64,000 nt of DNA from Arachnopeziza araneosa (lineage: Eukaryota > Ascomycota > Leotiomycetes > Helotiales > Arachnopezizaceae): positions 112,531 to 176,530 of the forward strand of contig QYAI01000080.1 in the NCBI GenBank assembly GCA_003988855.1, written 5' to 3'. A program made the position numbers and the translations under genes. The notes under the pieces are model-generated. The model saw only the letters and a list, made by a program, of their open reading frames with translations. It made no database searches and was not told the origin of the DNA. This document shows, piece after piece, positions 10,010 to 22,245 of this stretch; positions within the stretch are counted from its first letter, which is position 1, and the number at the start of each line of letters is the position of its first letter.

Positions 10010-11786
10010 TTGTTCTTTCTTGCAGCATCAAGAGAAGATCTTCACCCGCAATGTTCTCGGAGGAAATTGCCTGATTACTTAGAGACGGGCAAATAGAAAG
10101 GAGAGACTTGTGCATCGTTTCTTGTTTAAGCGTGCGTTGAAATTCTTAAAGGTTTCATCGGCACAAGAAAAGAAGAGCGGAAAGTAGAAGATGGATTTTC
10201 ATATGTAGGGAACCGGGAAAGATTGGGCAGATAGACATTGAGAGGATGTTTCATGGCGCATGTAAGATCTAGCATGACCTCAATGGAACTGAGCTGGGCT
10301 CAAGTATCAATCCTATGATTGCTGGTATTCTCTGTGTGTTGATCAAAAGTGATTTTGAGATATTGAGTAGTTTCTTTTCTGCATAATATCGAAAAGATCT
10401 GTAAAGATGCTCGCAACATCGTGTTAACAAGAGGTTCCTCTTTTGAGAGCTGCCTAACTTTCTATTTTACTCCATATTCACTGCCCAACAAAGCAAGAAG
10501 CCGTATAATCATCACATTATTTCAGAGTTGACTCGCATATCACAGGAGCACGGCGAAACTGGTGAAGAAGCTAGTCAATATGTAAAATTATGTCAATTTT
10601 GCAGAGACGACGGGTCTATTCGTAGTTTCCTAGGGCCCAGTTGTATTGCACTATCATAGATGCAATGAGAATACCATAGTTTATCACCGCAAAATATCTC
10701 AATAGCCATTACTCATTTCTTTATCTCGCCAATGTACGCTTGCTGGTGCAAGCCATACTCAGGTCCACCTGCAGGTTAGAAAACGGAATTGATGGGTGGG
10801 TAAAAGGATGTTGATTCCTCAGAAGATAATCTGATGTGAAAACCCTCTTTTACGCACGCTTTCCCCAGCCGCTCCGTCCTCGTGTTCACAAGGTTCTCTT
10901 TCTTCTTCGCTTCATCTTCAATCACGTGATCCAGACAACCTCACCCAATCCGGCCTCCTCATGTTGGAGAAGCAAATTCCAAGGGGGAATTACATCTGCT
11001 TGTTTCAAGAGAAATATATATACCAAGTAAATCACGGTACCTCTGGCATGTTGGAAGTTTTTGCGGGCTACCTTGATGAACGGTCGGTTATTCATCTCAT
11101 TTGATAGGATGCGAACCTATACTACCATCATACAAATTGTGGCTGCAGAATGAACATTAACGGTATGGAAATCACTCTTCACATAAGCAATGAATTGACT
11201 AACGCACCCACCCCCATTGGCTCTGTTGGTGTATCGGATTTGTTTAGCGAGAAGCAAATGTGTCACCTGAACAGAGTCATAACAAGAGCCTTGGGATATA
11301 TTGATACCTAAACCAGCCTTGTACCTTCGTCTTCAACTTCTCGGAGCATATAATACCGGTTACTACTTCTCCTGTTATAGCCGTCCTGCTGAAGTTCCCG
11401 TGCCCTTTGAATTTTTCAAGTACTTTGAGAGCTGTGATATCTATTCAAAACAACACAATAGATGCAAAAAAGAAGACTGAGAACAAGAGAGCGATGAAGG
11501 AATGACTATTTGCAGTTGATACAGACTTCTTAGAGAACACTAGCAGGGAAGAAGTCTGGGTCAGCTGAAAGATCTGCTGGCAGCACAGCTTCAATGTCCG
11601 AAAATACTGTAGCTGTAAAAGTGCGAGAGGAACTCCTTGTATCCTAAATCATGCTACAGGTATAAAATGCAATAAATCCCCTATCCAATCTGTCAACGCT
11701 TACAGCAGTGAGAAAGATGTCGCTGGGTTATGCCACGAGCAACTCCAGACGCTCTTAGACACGCCTAAGCTTCTGAATGCTACCCG
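10010..11786. other. 1.8-kb gene-free spacer
   Basis: It contains the 3' region of the 91-residue gene and the far 3' flank of the hydrolase gene. I see no gene, tRNA or repeat family. A TCACGTGA palindrome lies at 10922-10929. Scattered open frames of at most about 65 codons lack coding character. Confidence 0.5.
10922..10929. promoter_or_regulatory. TCACGTGA palindrome
   Basis: A perfect palindromic CACGTG core within TCACGTGA in a long intergenic region; possible bHLH/Cbf1-type site. No adjacent start codon identifies its target gene. Confidence 0.25.
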
Positions 11787-12980
11787 TCAATCAACCCATA
11801 CCTTCTCCTTCAACCACTCTCCAATCTCCTTAATAACCTTTTCGTTCTTCTCCGCCGCATCTTTTACCGACACCTCATCCCCGAGAAGCATGGGCGGGGA
11901 CCTGTCAAACCCATGCACCACATCGGGAACCAATAGCCATCGAACACCGCTCTTCTCATCCTCCTCCACAACCTCCCACGCAAACCTCTCATCATCCAGC
12001 TCCAACTCACCTACCTCTCCGATCTCCATCCTCCCGGTCTTGAAATCCATCTGAGGGACCTCTTTCCCCGCCAGGCCACACGCCATCCTCCACGCCTCGT
12101 GAGAATTCATATCCAACTCAACGGCGATCAGGAAGACCCAGTCTGGCAAGTCCTCCCTCTGCGCAAAGATCGGGCTCAGCAAGGGATCGCGCAAGTCATG
12201 ACCGACGGGTATATAACTCCAATCGAAGAACTTTCCAGCTATAAGCAGCATGTCCTTGTTGGAATTCCGCTTCGGCGATAGCTTCTGTTTGTACTGGCGT
12301 TGCGTGGCTTTGAAATCTCGTGAGATGGTCCGGTCCAAACCCGGGTAGACGGGGATGACGGCGCGGAAACCAGGGAGGGAGAGGGAGGCAAAGGTGGCTT
12401 TCAAGGAGGGGAGGAGGGAGACGGCCAGGGCGAGATTCCCGCCTGCGCTGAAGCCGGCGATGGCGAGATGGTTTAGAGAGATGGGGAGAGTGGCGTCGGC
12501 AAGAGTGGCGGTTACCAGAGCTTCTAGATCATGGATGGCGGTGGGGAAGGGATGGAGAGGGGCTTTGGAATAGTTGAGTGCTATCACAAGGACGTGATGA
12601 GTGTCCGCAAATTGGCGGTTCCACTTCTCGTCATCTTGAGGGGCGCCAATCGTAAATCCCCCTCCATGCACGCTGTAGAGCGTTGGGAGTTTTGAGGTTG
12701 ATAAGGTGGAGTTATAACGGGTGGGGATGAAGATGCTTCACACACTTAGTCTTGGTTTCATATCAGAGAGAAGAGAAAGTTGATACCTGATAGGGAGGTG
12801 AGGTCTCGCCTCATAACTCTTAGTGATATCAGGTCTGGTTTCGGATGGGAAGAGATATTGATTCCATCCGCGGACCAGATTCATAGTCCCAAAAGCGGCC
12901 ACTGTCCCATAGGCCTGACCGCCGGTCTTCAGACGAGACAGTAGCGGTAACTGGGTTTGTACATCTTGGGGATGCGACAT
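11787..12980 (-). CDS. alpha/beta hydrolase fold-3 (HSL-type esterase/lipase), 2 exons, ~380 aa
   Basis: Exons 12980-12787 and 12735-11787, joined in phase 2 across a 51-bp intron (GTATCA...GTGAAG). The product has the oxyanion-hole motif HGGGF (residues 88-92) and nucleophile elbow GFSAGG (Ser about 161). The acid is probably the Asp of VELDMNSHE (about 273) and the base the His of VVHGF (about 339), in the order expected for hormone-sensitive-lipase-like esterases. Family members hydrolyse carboxylic esters of small substrates; the substrate here is unknown. There is no signal peptide, so it is probably intracellular, although a hydrophobic N-terminal patch (residues 25-38) could associate with membranes. 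The length is typical of fungal members. The elbow is GFSAG rather than the commoner GDSAG. Confidence 0.88.
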
Positions 12981-13541
12981 CTTGGATAGTTTTCAGTTAT
13001 TGCTAAGAAATTATTAACTTCTTTGACATTATTTACTTCGTGAGACTAGTCGATCGTTGTTCGTTGGAAGCGAAGTGTATTGGAAATCCACACGGGATAA
13101 CATTCATTCCGACTACACGGATGTGCTGAACATCGGATGACAAATACAACAATGAATCGTTAACTCTGTAGCCTATTCGAGATGATATGCGTATAATTGG
13201 AGCGGAAGTAGCTTACCCAAGAATCCTTTAATTATGCGTAGATTACATATACCTATCTACCAGGTAGGTATTTTCATAACAGCAGCTGGTGGGAGGGTCA
13301 TGTGATCAAGTCCTGGTGTCCCTTCCGGTCTGAAACGAAGCTGGTTCACAATGGGATGAGCATGTAGATCGAACTTAGATTGAGTAGGTACAGCAGAATA
13401 ATCAACGTCAAATCATTGGTATTCCCCGCCTAACCAGATAGGACCAATTGCACGCTACCAGCGCCAGAAATTCAATACATCCTTATGTACTTTATCATGC
13501 CGATATTCATCGCTTTCCAGCCATGTATGAAATCATCCGCG
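12981..13541. other. gene-free spacer
   Basis: Holds the hydrolase promoter and the 3' end of the Sds3-like gene. No gene is supported. Confidence 0.5.
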
Positions 13542-15184
13542 TTATTGTTGACTCACATTCCGACTCATAGGCTCACCACCCTCCTCTCTTACTCTGCCTA
13601 CGCCATTCGTACTACCGTTCAGCTTTGGAACTGGCAGGTTTTGCTTTGACTCGGTTGGTATCCATCTCCGCTTAGTCTGACTCACAAGCTCCAGTGTCTC
13701 TCTTGTCTTGTCATCTAGATCAAGATTCTTGCCTAAACCATGAGTATCGTTGTACAGGCGTGCTTTTCTGATGTTTTCAACTTCGAAAGCTGCATCTTCA
13801 GCACTCAGACCAGCACAAGTAGGCGCAGATTCGGTTTTCGTGACGCTACGGGAAGCTTGACCTAGGCTGAGGAGAGGCGGAAGTTTGGGAACGTGACGAG
13901 TGAGAGTGTAGAGGCTGGTAAGGGAAAGCGAGGCTGCGTCGTCGAGGGCGTCGAGGCCAAAGTTATTCGCATAGGCACCCCGTGTACTGCGGGTTGCGTG
14001 CGAGTATTGACGCTCCATCATAGCGCCGCCAGGGGCTGGGGAGTCAACATCGTCGTTTTCGTTGGTTGCTTCAATCGCATTCGCTTTGCCATTGTCGGAG
14101 CTGGACGATGAGTTTCCGTTGATAGGAGAATCAAAGGTATTTGTTGTTGAGGAGTGGCGGAGTATATAGCCATGTGCTGCGAGAGCAGCGGCGTTGTAGG
14201 ACATGGCCAATTCTTTCTCGGTGAAGAGTTTCTCAACGCTGTAGAGCGCAGATTCAATCTGCGAGTTCGTGAGAAGCTTCTTCTCTGCAAGCCATTCCTT
14301 GTCCCTAGGCGTGTTGGAGCCATTGATATTCTCAAAACGAGGTCTGGTTGGTGCAGGAGACTCATCACTCTCGTGAGCCTTGCGCTTTCGCTTGTTCGTC
14401 TCTGGGAATGTGGTAGGCTCTTCGAGATCGCGACCCCGTCTAGTTGTCCGCTTGCTGTGCATACCACCAGGGCTCGAGGGGTTTGCAAGACCGTATTGAT
14501 TCGGGTGAAGGAGCATAGCCGTACCATCGCTTATATCCATTTCTTTATCCTTGTTGAGCCGGTTCTTCTTACTTGTAAGGCTATTGATCAGACGATCCCG
14601 AAGTGAGCTTGCCAGCGCTTTGTATTCATTGTCAGCCAACTTCTTTCTGTATACCTTTTCGGAATCGAGCTCCGCCATTTTGACCTCAGTATCTCTCTGT
14701 CAAATCGTTAGATATCTGCTGTCAAAACAAAATTGGAAAAACAACCAACCATCAGCGTTGCCAGATTTGCATCTCTATCCTCCGCTGCATCATTGCAAGC
14801 CTTTGCAAACTTCGCATAAACTCTACCAGACTGAGGGGGAGGCTCGGAAGAGAAGTGCTTCATCATGTTGTTCTGTATGCAATCCCGAACCAACCGGTCA
14901 ATTTCCTCTGGATCATTTGTGAGCGACCCATCCTGATGGGGGTCAGCCGCGGTTATGAGGTTGATGTCGATCTGAAGAGTTTGAAGAGCAATGCGGTAGT
15001 AGGTGTCTCGATCCTTGGAAAAATCATCTCTTCTTTGCAGGTATCCTGTCTTGATTTGATCCCTCTTCTTGTCCTTCTTTGATAGTACTTGGGGTTGAGG
15101 AGCGGGCGAGTTCGAGTCTTGTCGTTGAAGCCTGCGAGAACCGCCCATGACGGACGCTGGCTGTGGGGAGGGACTCATTGCCAT
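13542..15184 (-). CDS. SDS3: Sds3-like subunit of a Sin3/Rpd3-type histone deacetylase complex, 2 exons, ~529 aa
   Basis: Exons 15184-14750 and 14696-13542, phase 0, with a 53-bp intron carrying a CTAAC branch site. The N-terminal half has the charged coiled-coil character of Sds3-like proteins: KTGYLQRRDDFSKDRDTYYR, ALQTLQIDINLITAADPHQD, and later KVYRKKLADNEYKALASSLR. A conserved-looking tail segment (IESALYSVEKLFTEKELAMS) follows. Low-complexity Ser/Asn-rich linkers separate the blocks. Sds3 holds the deacetylase to its Sin3 scaffold and is nuclear. The start chosen is the first in-frame ATG (MAMSPSPQP). The C-terminus is uncertain: the last codons overlap a perfect GTGAGT donor, so a short further exon ending near 13460 is possible. 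A related coiled-coil chromatin factor is the alternative. Confidence 0.65.
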
Positions 15185-15995
15185 GATATTCTCCACTTGA
15201 TAATTGAACTTTGTATAACAGAGCAAGTGAGATATGATTCGGCAATATCTAAAGAGGTTGATGGGCGTAGAACAGTGAATTGCTTTCTCGTAGTTTCGAA
15301 ACAGGGTGTGTTGACTGAGGACGACTGGTGAGCTCAGATCGAAGCTTGGAGTGTGTATCAGAACTCCTGGTATTGCGCTAATTCGAGAAGCTTATCAAAG
15401 ATCAAAAAGAGGTGGAGAGCACTACATCCGTGCAATGTATGGGCTGGTATGAGATGTTGACTGAAGACCAAGATTATTCCCACCTTTTCGGGGGCAGGTG
15501 CGATCGCTGGCGCATGACGCCCACCGCCCTGGCAGAATCTAGGACGGAAAAACTATTGTGCGAGAAGTCACGTGGTAGAACCACCTTTCAAGACCTTGGG
15601 AGCATCTTTTTCGTGAAGGGTAGGTTTTGAGCGGAAAAGCCATAGAGAAATTTCGAATACTACACATAGGAAGATAGATTCTGTGTTTTATGATAGCATG
15701 CTTTCGGAGGCAAAGAATTTTTGTGCTTTCGGTTAGCGGCGGTCTCAATTACATGGCGGAATCGGTCACCTAAGCAAGGGAATGGCCTCGAGGATCTATT
15801 ATCTTATTTCCGTATTTGTGTAGCTATCTATCACTAATATTGCCTCGTGCAGTGTGCAATTGGAATAAAAGTCCGATTCGCCCAGATATAGTCATCAATT
15901 TCTGCGCCAAAATCCACAGCCCAGACCCAGCGCCATGCTCAAGGTAATGCTAAAGCTATTTACGTGTGCTTTCATTGTAAAAGAAAGTCGTTTAA
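15185..15995. other. gene-free spacer
   Basis: Upstream of the Sds3-like gene and downstream of the PARP-E2 gene, both on the minus strand. No additional gene is supported; a CACGTG core lies at 15569-15574. Confidence 0.5.
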
Positions 15996-18900
15996 TCAAC
16001 GATCGCTGGGTCCTGCGGGTTGTTGCGCAAAATCTCCAAATCCAGGAGGTACCTGCCATCCATGCTGAGCACATGCACGCTTGTAGGCCTCAATCGCCTC
16101 AAAGGTGCCATAATCACCAATTTGCTGCCTACCCTTGGACTCAAGACGAGCTGGTCTAGGTTCCAAATTCATGATTGCCATACGAACTTGAAGTAGGACA
16201 CTTTCTATGGTCGATACGGAGCTCCAGCCCGTATTGGTGAGTAATTCCATACACATTGCTCCGCCGGCTGTAACATGTCCACCGCCTCCTTGTGTAAAGG
16301 GTAGGAATCGAGGGCGAATAACACGAACGAAGGGTGGAGAGAAGGGAAAGTCCTTCCCAAAGCGGATTTCAAGGACTATGCTACTAACACCAGCTTTCTT
16401 CATATCCTCAGCCAGAGGCAATGAAGCTTCAAAAGAATGGAGTTCCACAATCCATTGATAGAGATTGCTAATCAGCTTTTCATTAATGTACCACCCAAGT
16501 TCATGAAGAGGGGTCTTTTTTTGCACAGCCAAAATATCTTTGAGGGCTCTTGATAATGTCTTTGTTGCAACTGGAGTGGCGTATGATGGAGGTTCTAGCA
16601 TTGGAAGAGCGGACTGATCAAGAGAGCCAGCAACAAAATCGGTTAGAGCCGTTGTCCTGCAAGTTTAAACTCAGTTTAGCACGGAATAACTACAATGCGA
16701 GATACTCAAGATAGACTTACAGCTTCGACTTCAATTGCTCTGTCTCGACAGGTCCGGAGTTTTCGCTGTCTGAAAAGAGGAACTCGATATCTGACAAACT
16801 CTCACAGTCACTCATAGCTGTTTCTGCAAGAGCAGAGACGGATGAGATTTGTTTGCGTCTCTTCTTGCTGGGCATTGGCTCTTGGACTTTAGTTTTGAAA
16901 GCTCTGGATATTGATACTGCGCACAGTGGAATTCCAAGCGGCTTGTTCAGAGTCGACGTTGCTGTTCGCTTTGGATCTTGCTCAACTTCAACCGTGGGGT
17001 CCGCTTTCCTTATTTGAATTAGCCCAAGTAGGTAAGGATTGACTACCGCTACTCACTGACTAGCATTTGATGGATTTGCTATTCCGCCTCCATAGGATGG
17101 ATCTGCATTCGAAGTCGATACCAAAAGATATCTGCACTGAATCCAGTCGACATACTGAACAACAAGATAAGGAGTGCTGCTTTGAAACTGAGCCGGGCAG
17201 TTGACAATCTCGTTAACGCTCATTGCGTTACTAATTCTCAGTGAAGAACCATGCCAGTGAACCTATAAAACATGTTTAGTCCTACCTCAAATTGATCTCG
17301 AGATTATACTTACATTACTTGCTTGAGAGTAATGCACAGACGTAGATTGATCCTGAGCGTGATAGACACCGTTGCCATATGCTCTGCCATTTGCAATTTC
17401 TCCCCAATCAAGTCCGGAGCGTATAATGCTATGCCAGTTATGCATGGCACTGCCATGGAAAGCAAAGAGGGTTGGATATTTATGATCAATAAGACCCTTC
17501 ATATCCTGCTCTCTCAATGCGTTAAGAAACCTTTGCTCCTTATCGGGAGATCCTTGTGCCAGCCGAAATTGGACCCAAGTTTCTGCCACATTCGAAAGCC
17601 TCTGATCAAGTCGGACTTTGGATAGCGTTTCATCAATCTCCTCTTGTCCCGGGCATCGATCAACTTGTACAATACATGAACGATTCGAGGCAATAATCCA
17701 CCGAAGAATGCCCAAAGCTGCAGGCGAGACTCGCTCCTTCCAGGTTCTTAAACTAGGGGTGGATCGTTGACTCTGTTGAAGGAGGAATGAGCGTATTTCT
17801 TTGAGAGACGGCAATGTCTCAAGTAGCATGACAACTGTTTCGTCTTTTTCAATATCGGTCATATCGTCAAAGTTCTCCTTGTACACCACCAGTTTCCCAG
17901 ACAATAGAACAGGAGGCGGTGGAGTCGTGGCAGGAGTCGTGGGGATTGCTGCCGAGTTTCCAGGTACGTTTGAATTAACCAGATCCCTATTTCGAGTCAC
18001 AGGTAGTTCGGAAACTTTCACAACCGGAAATAGAGAGATATCTTCGACTCGATGATGCTCAGAAATTCGACCTTATTTATCAGCAAATATAAGAAATAAT
18101 TCAAGTTGTTCATACCTGGAATCTCGAAGACCACCCAATCACCATTTCGAACAGGGCATAATTGGGAGCTTTGGCCAAAGATTATCTCATGGCGGTTAGG
18201 ATCGAAAGTGATTTCTAAGAAAGACGTTGTAGATACAGGTGTGACATTGGTATTCGGTGCGGATCTGGAGTGGATGTGCCTATTGAAATGCTCCTGGGTA
18301 GTGAAGTTCAATACTGGAGGTACTGCAAGACTCATACCAATAGGACGAGATCGCAGTTTTCGGTACTGTGGGAAGTTAATCTACATACAGTTTCATTCAT
18401 GAAGAGACTTACCACGGCTGCAGTATAACAGAAGCTGATTAAGAGGTCCACCACATAAGGCTGTGTTAAAATTTCATGCTCAACACTTGGTCCAAATCCC
18501 AAAGACATGTATTGATAAAGGCAAAGTGGTTTATCACAAACATATGGTTTGATAGCCCCAAACTTCTCTTCTGTCTCAATCAAGTCATGACAAACGAGAC
18601 AAAAGTCCGTACATCGAACAAAATATCGTAAAGCAAATTGTGCTGCTAGGAGAGGAAAGGAGGCTGACTTAACATCGTGATCAGCAAGATGATCAGCAAG
18701 AACAGACTCAAAGAGAAGGTTGTCCAGTGGTGTAGACTCCTGGAGATAAGTTTCTGGAACTGTAGCACTGCTGTCTTCAATTCGTGATTGTTTATCGTTG
18801 TACCAACGTTTTGCTCCGTCCCAACCAAGCCCTAATGAACTCCGGATTTTCAATAGCGAGATGAACTGATCATTCATGAATTCATTGAGGGAGCTGCTGA

Positions 18901-20024
18901 TAAAGAGGTTTGAGAAACCTGAAGTTTCGTCTTTATTTTGTTCCTCTGTGGTGGGATTGGCATCGTTTCCGGTATCTTTAGAGCCTTCTGTGAAAGCCGC
19001 AAGAGCTTCATCGAATGTTGGCTTATATTTTTTACATACCCCAATGCGAAATGCAATCTCAATGGACTTTGCCGGCTCGTCAACAAGAGCATCAAAAGTT
19101 TTGTAGCCATTCGAGTAACGAAACAGCAATACAAAGTATTGTTCAGGCTCAAGATCCCAGGCTTGGAGGGCTTCCTCTGATATTCCCAATTTCGAGACCC
19201 GGATAGAGAGGCTCAATAGACTGCTCACTGACTCGGCTTTCATACCACCTAGAACCCCAACACTAAAGCCTCCAAACTTGGCCGTGCGTAAGTCATGTCT
19301 GATTCGCTGATTTAACTTCTTGGCAGTCTCTGGACTGAGCGTTAAAGCAATCGAAGTAAACTTCCTGGACTGGCCATCATAAGTCTCAAAGCCGAGGTCA
19401 CTGTCGTAAGGATCTTCAAACTCTTCCTCTTCCTCTTCTTCCACGTCCTCATCTTCCTCGTCTGCTTCATCCCCTTCTAATTCTTCTACCTCTGGCTCAT
19501 CAATCATCTCCACATCAGAGTCGTCCAAGAGGAGGGGGTCATCACTAGAACCTGTAGCCAAAGCACCGGTCAATTTCTCTGAAATGGCTGTAGCAAGGTC
19601 CAACAGCTTCATAGCAAAGGAGGAATCCGAAACACGTTCAAGAGCAGCCGTTGCAGCTGGTGAGACATCAGAAGATTGCGTGAAAATCATAAATCGATGT
19701 CCAGTGGGGTAAGAGCTGGGATCTGGGAAAGTTAGTCAAGCGGAATGGGACCGGGGCGGGATACAGAGCTCTTCACATGACTACTAGTACCTAGTAGGAC
19801 ACATCAAGATAGTTTTAAAGAGATTCCACAGGAGTAGTCGTAGAGAGAGATTGAAGCTACATACCATCCAAAGCCAGGATGGTCATCTCAATGAGAGGAC
19901 CAGAAGGGGGAAGAAAGCAAGCCACTACTTCATTGTCGTCGTCTCCTCTTGCAATCTTGGTAATGCCAGGGAACTTGGTTTTTATGACAGCGTCAAGATC
20001 AGCCATAAATTGCTTTCGAGGCAT
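15996..20024 (-). CDS. PARP catalytic domain fused to a ubiquitin-conjugating (UBC/E2) domain, 7 exons, ~1,210 aa
   Basis: Exons 20024-19865, 19722-18413, 18365-18116, 18071-17314, 17262-17057, 17008-16721, 16656-15996; all phases match. Order: an N-terminal globular stretch (1-75), an acidic run (about 118-160), a cysteine-rich module (CTDFCLVCHD...CDKPLC, about 440-475) before MSLGFGPSVEHEI, and a PARP core with FAFHGS (His about 779) and YGNGVY (Tyr about 810). A Lys-rich linker (KKRRK) leads to a C-terminal UBC fold with HVTAGGAMCMELL (catalytic Cys about 1126) and GWSSVSTIESVL. The PARP part resembles the PARP6/8/16 branch; no Glu is evident at the third triad position, suggesting mono-ADP-ribosylation. 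The E2 part is UBE2Q-like. Such fusions are known in filamentous fungi, but I know of no established function. Coupled ADP-ribosylation and ubiquitination is inference. The 142-bp first intron is the least certain join. Confidence 0.9.
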
Positions 20025-20769
20025 GATGACGGCGCTGTTTGCAAGTCTTGACCTGGGCTGCCTATTCAGGGTGGTCGAAATTGACGTTGCTCTGTTGTAC
20101 TTCTAATCCAAGAACTAGTTCGCGTGCAGAAATGAGATCTGAGATTTCCAGGAAATGGAAGAGGCTAATGACAAAGGTATGGAAAGTTTCGAAGAGGTCA
20201 CCAGGCTGAGCGAATGACTTGGGCCGCGGAGCCGTCGTTAATAGTCTGACGATCAGTGGATTATTGACGGGCGATCTAATGACTTCTTGTCGTGTAGAGA
20301 ATGGAAAAGAACAAGAAAGACACAAAGAAGCTCGAGGTTCAGAGTTCAAGAATGAGTCTTGTCTCGAAAGCTGGGAGAGGACCTGTAGCTGAAGAAGGCA
20401 GCCTTGTGCTGTGCTAGGCAGACTTTGGGCTCGCCGAGCACCAAATAAACTCGGCCACAGGTCGCCCTACCACATAGAATGTATTAGCTTAACCGATGAG
20501 GTGAATTGGACGCTGCTGCTGCTGCTGCTGCTGCTGCTTACGACAACCCATTCAGACGCAGAGCTACAACAATCCCACGATGGAATTGGAAATCATGGTG
20601 AATAGGTCGAGCAGAAGGAGAGAGGTGACGGCCCTCCCAAAACCAGGCCCGAACCCCTGCATTCATTCTCTCCCCCTGTCGACAGCCCGAGGAAATCAGT
20701 GGCTGATTGCCCACCGTAAAAACCTCTGCTCAAAACCCAACGACAATATTCTCTGTATCACAAAAAGCC
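20025..20769. promoter_or_regulatory. divergent promoter region between PARP-E2 and COG7
   Basis: 745 bp between two outward-facing starts. It contains a (GCT)9 microsatellite at 20512-20538. An open minus-strand frame at 20062-20349 lies in the presumed 5' UTR and does not look coding. Confidence 0.4.
20512..20538. repeat. (GCT)9 microsatellite
   Basis: Nine uninterrupted GCT/CTG units in the spacer upstream of COG7, not in a called coding frame. Such tracts vary in length between strains. Confidence 0.9.
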
Positions 20770-21888
20770 ATGGCTTGGGATTCCAAGGCCGCGAGAAGGA
20801 GGCAGAACAGCAGTGTTACTTCTAGAGCTACCATTTCACGGAGTCGAGCCGTTTCCACCCTTACCATCGAACCCAAATCCGCCCACGTCTCTGATCCCAC
20901 ACTGCAGCCGTTTCTCGACCCCTCCTTCGACCCTGCAGACTTCCTCAATGCCACTCTTTCTACACTCCAGCCCTCAACCTCGCAGTCTACAAACGGCGGC
21001 ATTCCTCTCGCCGAATTGACTACGCAGACCCAGGCCCTTCTTTCCCAACTCAGTGCGCATACAACCCGCTTAACGAGTACCCTCACACAACTCACCGATG
21101 AGATACTACGTAGTGGAAGTAGACTGGCATATGAGGTGGAAGTTTTGCGTGGAGAGACCCTAGGGCTGTCAGAAGCTCTCACAGAAGGCCTTCAAGATGA
21201 CGTGGTGAAATTTGTGCCCGGGGGATTGGAACAAGATCTTGTGAAGAAGCAGCCTCCCCGAACTGCAGAAGCATCCAGCCACCGAAGACGTTCCTCGATT
21301 CTTACGCCAGTACCCAAAACCCCAGTCCGAGACGAAGCTCCGGTACTGGTCGAGCCTCAATATATACAGCAGCTACGAACCTTGACACTGGTCCGTTCAC
21401 GCTTAGAGACAGTAATCAAAACATTTGGTGATGCCATGGCATGGACGTTCCCTCCATCCGAAGTCTCCGTCTCAAGCTCATTCCTTTCTGTCTCCGCACC
21501 AGAGCCAGGATCAGAGCAGCATAGTACAGAAGAAAGAGGGCAGCAGGTTTCAAAGAAGCTACGAGACGAAATTGCGGACCTGTTAATCGGTGAAGATCCT
21601 ATCAACGGTATTGAGACTGCTGCAAAGAGGGTGGAAGAACTCAGAGAGTTGGCCATGGTGTGGAAAGGCACCGCGGAAGAGAAGGCTAGAGGAAAATTTG
21701 TAGAAAGTTTGGCTAAGATGGTCGAGGATAGACATAGAGATCTATTGCGAGAAGGAGAGCAAGATACCCGACTACGCTCACGAGTTGACACATTCCATGA
21801 AGAGGAAGATGTCGGTAGTGGAGATGGTAGATCCCTTGGAGGTTTTGGGTTCATCAGTCAGCTGCAAAAGCTGCGAGGAGCTTCTTAA
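20770..21888 (+). CDS. COG7: COG complex subunit 7 (Cog7-like), 372 aa
   Basis: A single exon from ATG 20770 (MAWDSKAARRR) to the stop at 21888; codons upstream of the ATG are open but lack another ATG. Family-typical blocks are DPSFDPADFLNATLSTLQP, then a heptad-rich helix (ALLSQLSAHTTRLTSTLTQL) running into TDEILRSGSRLAYEVEVLRG (about residues 95-140). Later come QLRTLTLVRSRLETVIKTFG, SSFLSVSAPEPGSE, and the end GGFGFISQLQKLRG. COG7 is part of lobe B of the conserved oligomeric Golgi tether that guides retrograde vesicles within the Golgi. Fungal members are much shorter than the roughly 770-residue animal protein, and this length fits the fungal form. The assignment rests on remembered fungal family features. 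Confidence 0.75.
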   Translation: MAWDSKAARRRQNSSVTSRATISRSRAVSTLTIEPKSAHVSDPTLQPFLDPSFDPADFLNATLSTLQPSTSQSTNGGIPLAELTTQTQALLSQLSAHTTRLTSTLTQLTDEILRSGSRLAYEVEVLRGETLGLSEALTEGLQDDVVKFVPGGLEQDLVKKQPPRTAEASSHRRRSSILTPVPKTPVRDEAPVLVEPQYIQQLRTLTLVRSRLETVIKTFGDAMAWTFPPSEVSVSSSFLSVSAPEPGSEQHSTEERGQQVSKKLRDEIADLLIGEDPINGIETAAKRVEELRELAMVWKGTAEEKARGKFVESLAKMVEDRHRDLLREGEQDTRLRSRVDTFHEEEDVGSGDGRSLGGFGFISQLQKLRGAS

Positions 21889-22245
21889 TGATTTATTTGA
21901 CCGTAAGAAACAACCTTGGACAGTCAAAGATACTATGGAAGTAATCCCCATCTCTCTGCAAAACAAAAAACATACCGTAAGAATACTCCGAAGTTAGGTA
22001 AGAATGATTCAACTTTTTGTTGCCGAAATATTGCTTTCAGTCTCTCCGCAAATCCGTGATTTTTCCACATTCCTCGCCCCTTCCTCGTTCCATCTCTAAC
22101 ACTACCATTCTGTTTTTAAAATATATATTCATGAAACCAAAAATCAATCACACTGCCTTTTTTCTTTTTACGAATACTCCCGTCTCCTTACACACCAAGA
22201 AGCTGAGAGATTCGCTGAGTTTCAAGAAGCCTCTTGCGGTCCAAG
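21889..22245. other. intergenic spacer (357 bp)
   Basis: COG7 3' flank and leader of the next gene; CT-rich runs precede the 22246 start. No gene. Confidence 0.5.

Noticed and set aside
20062..20349. Open frame upstream of the PARP-E2 start
   Set aside because: Out of phase with the first PARP-E2 exon and no coding character; probably 5' UTR/promoter.
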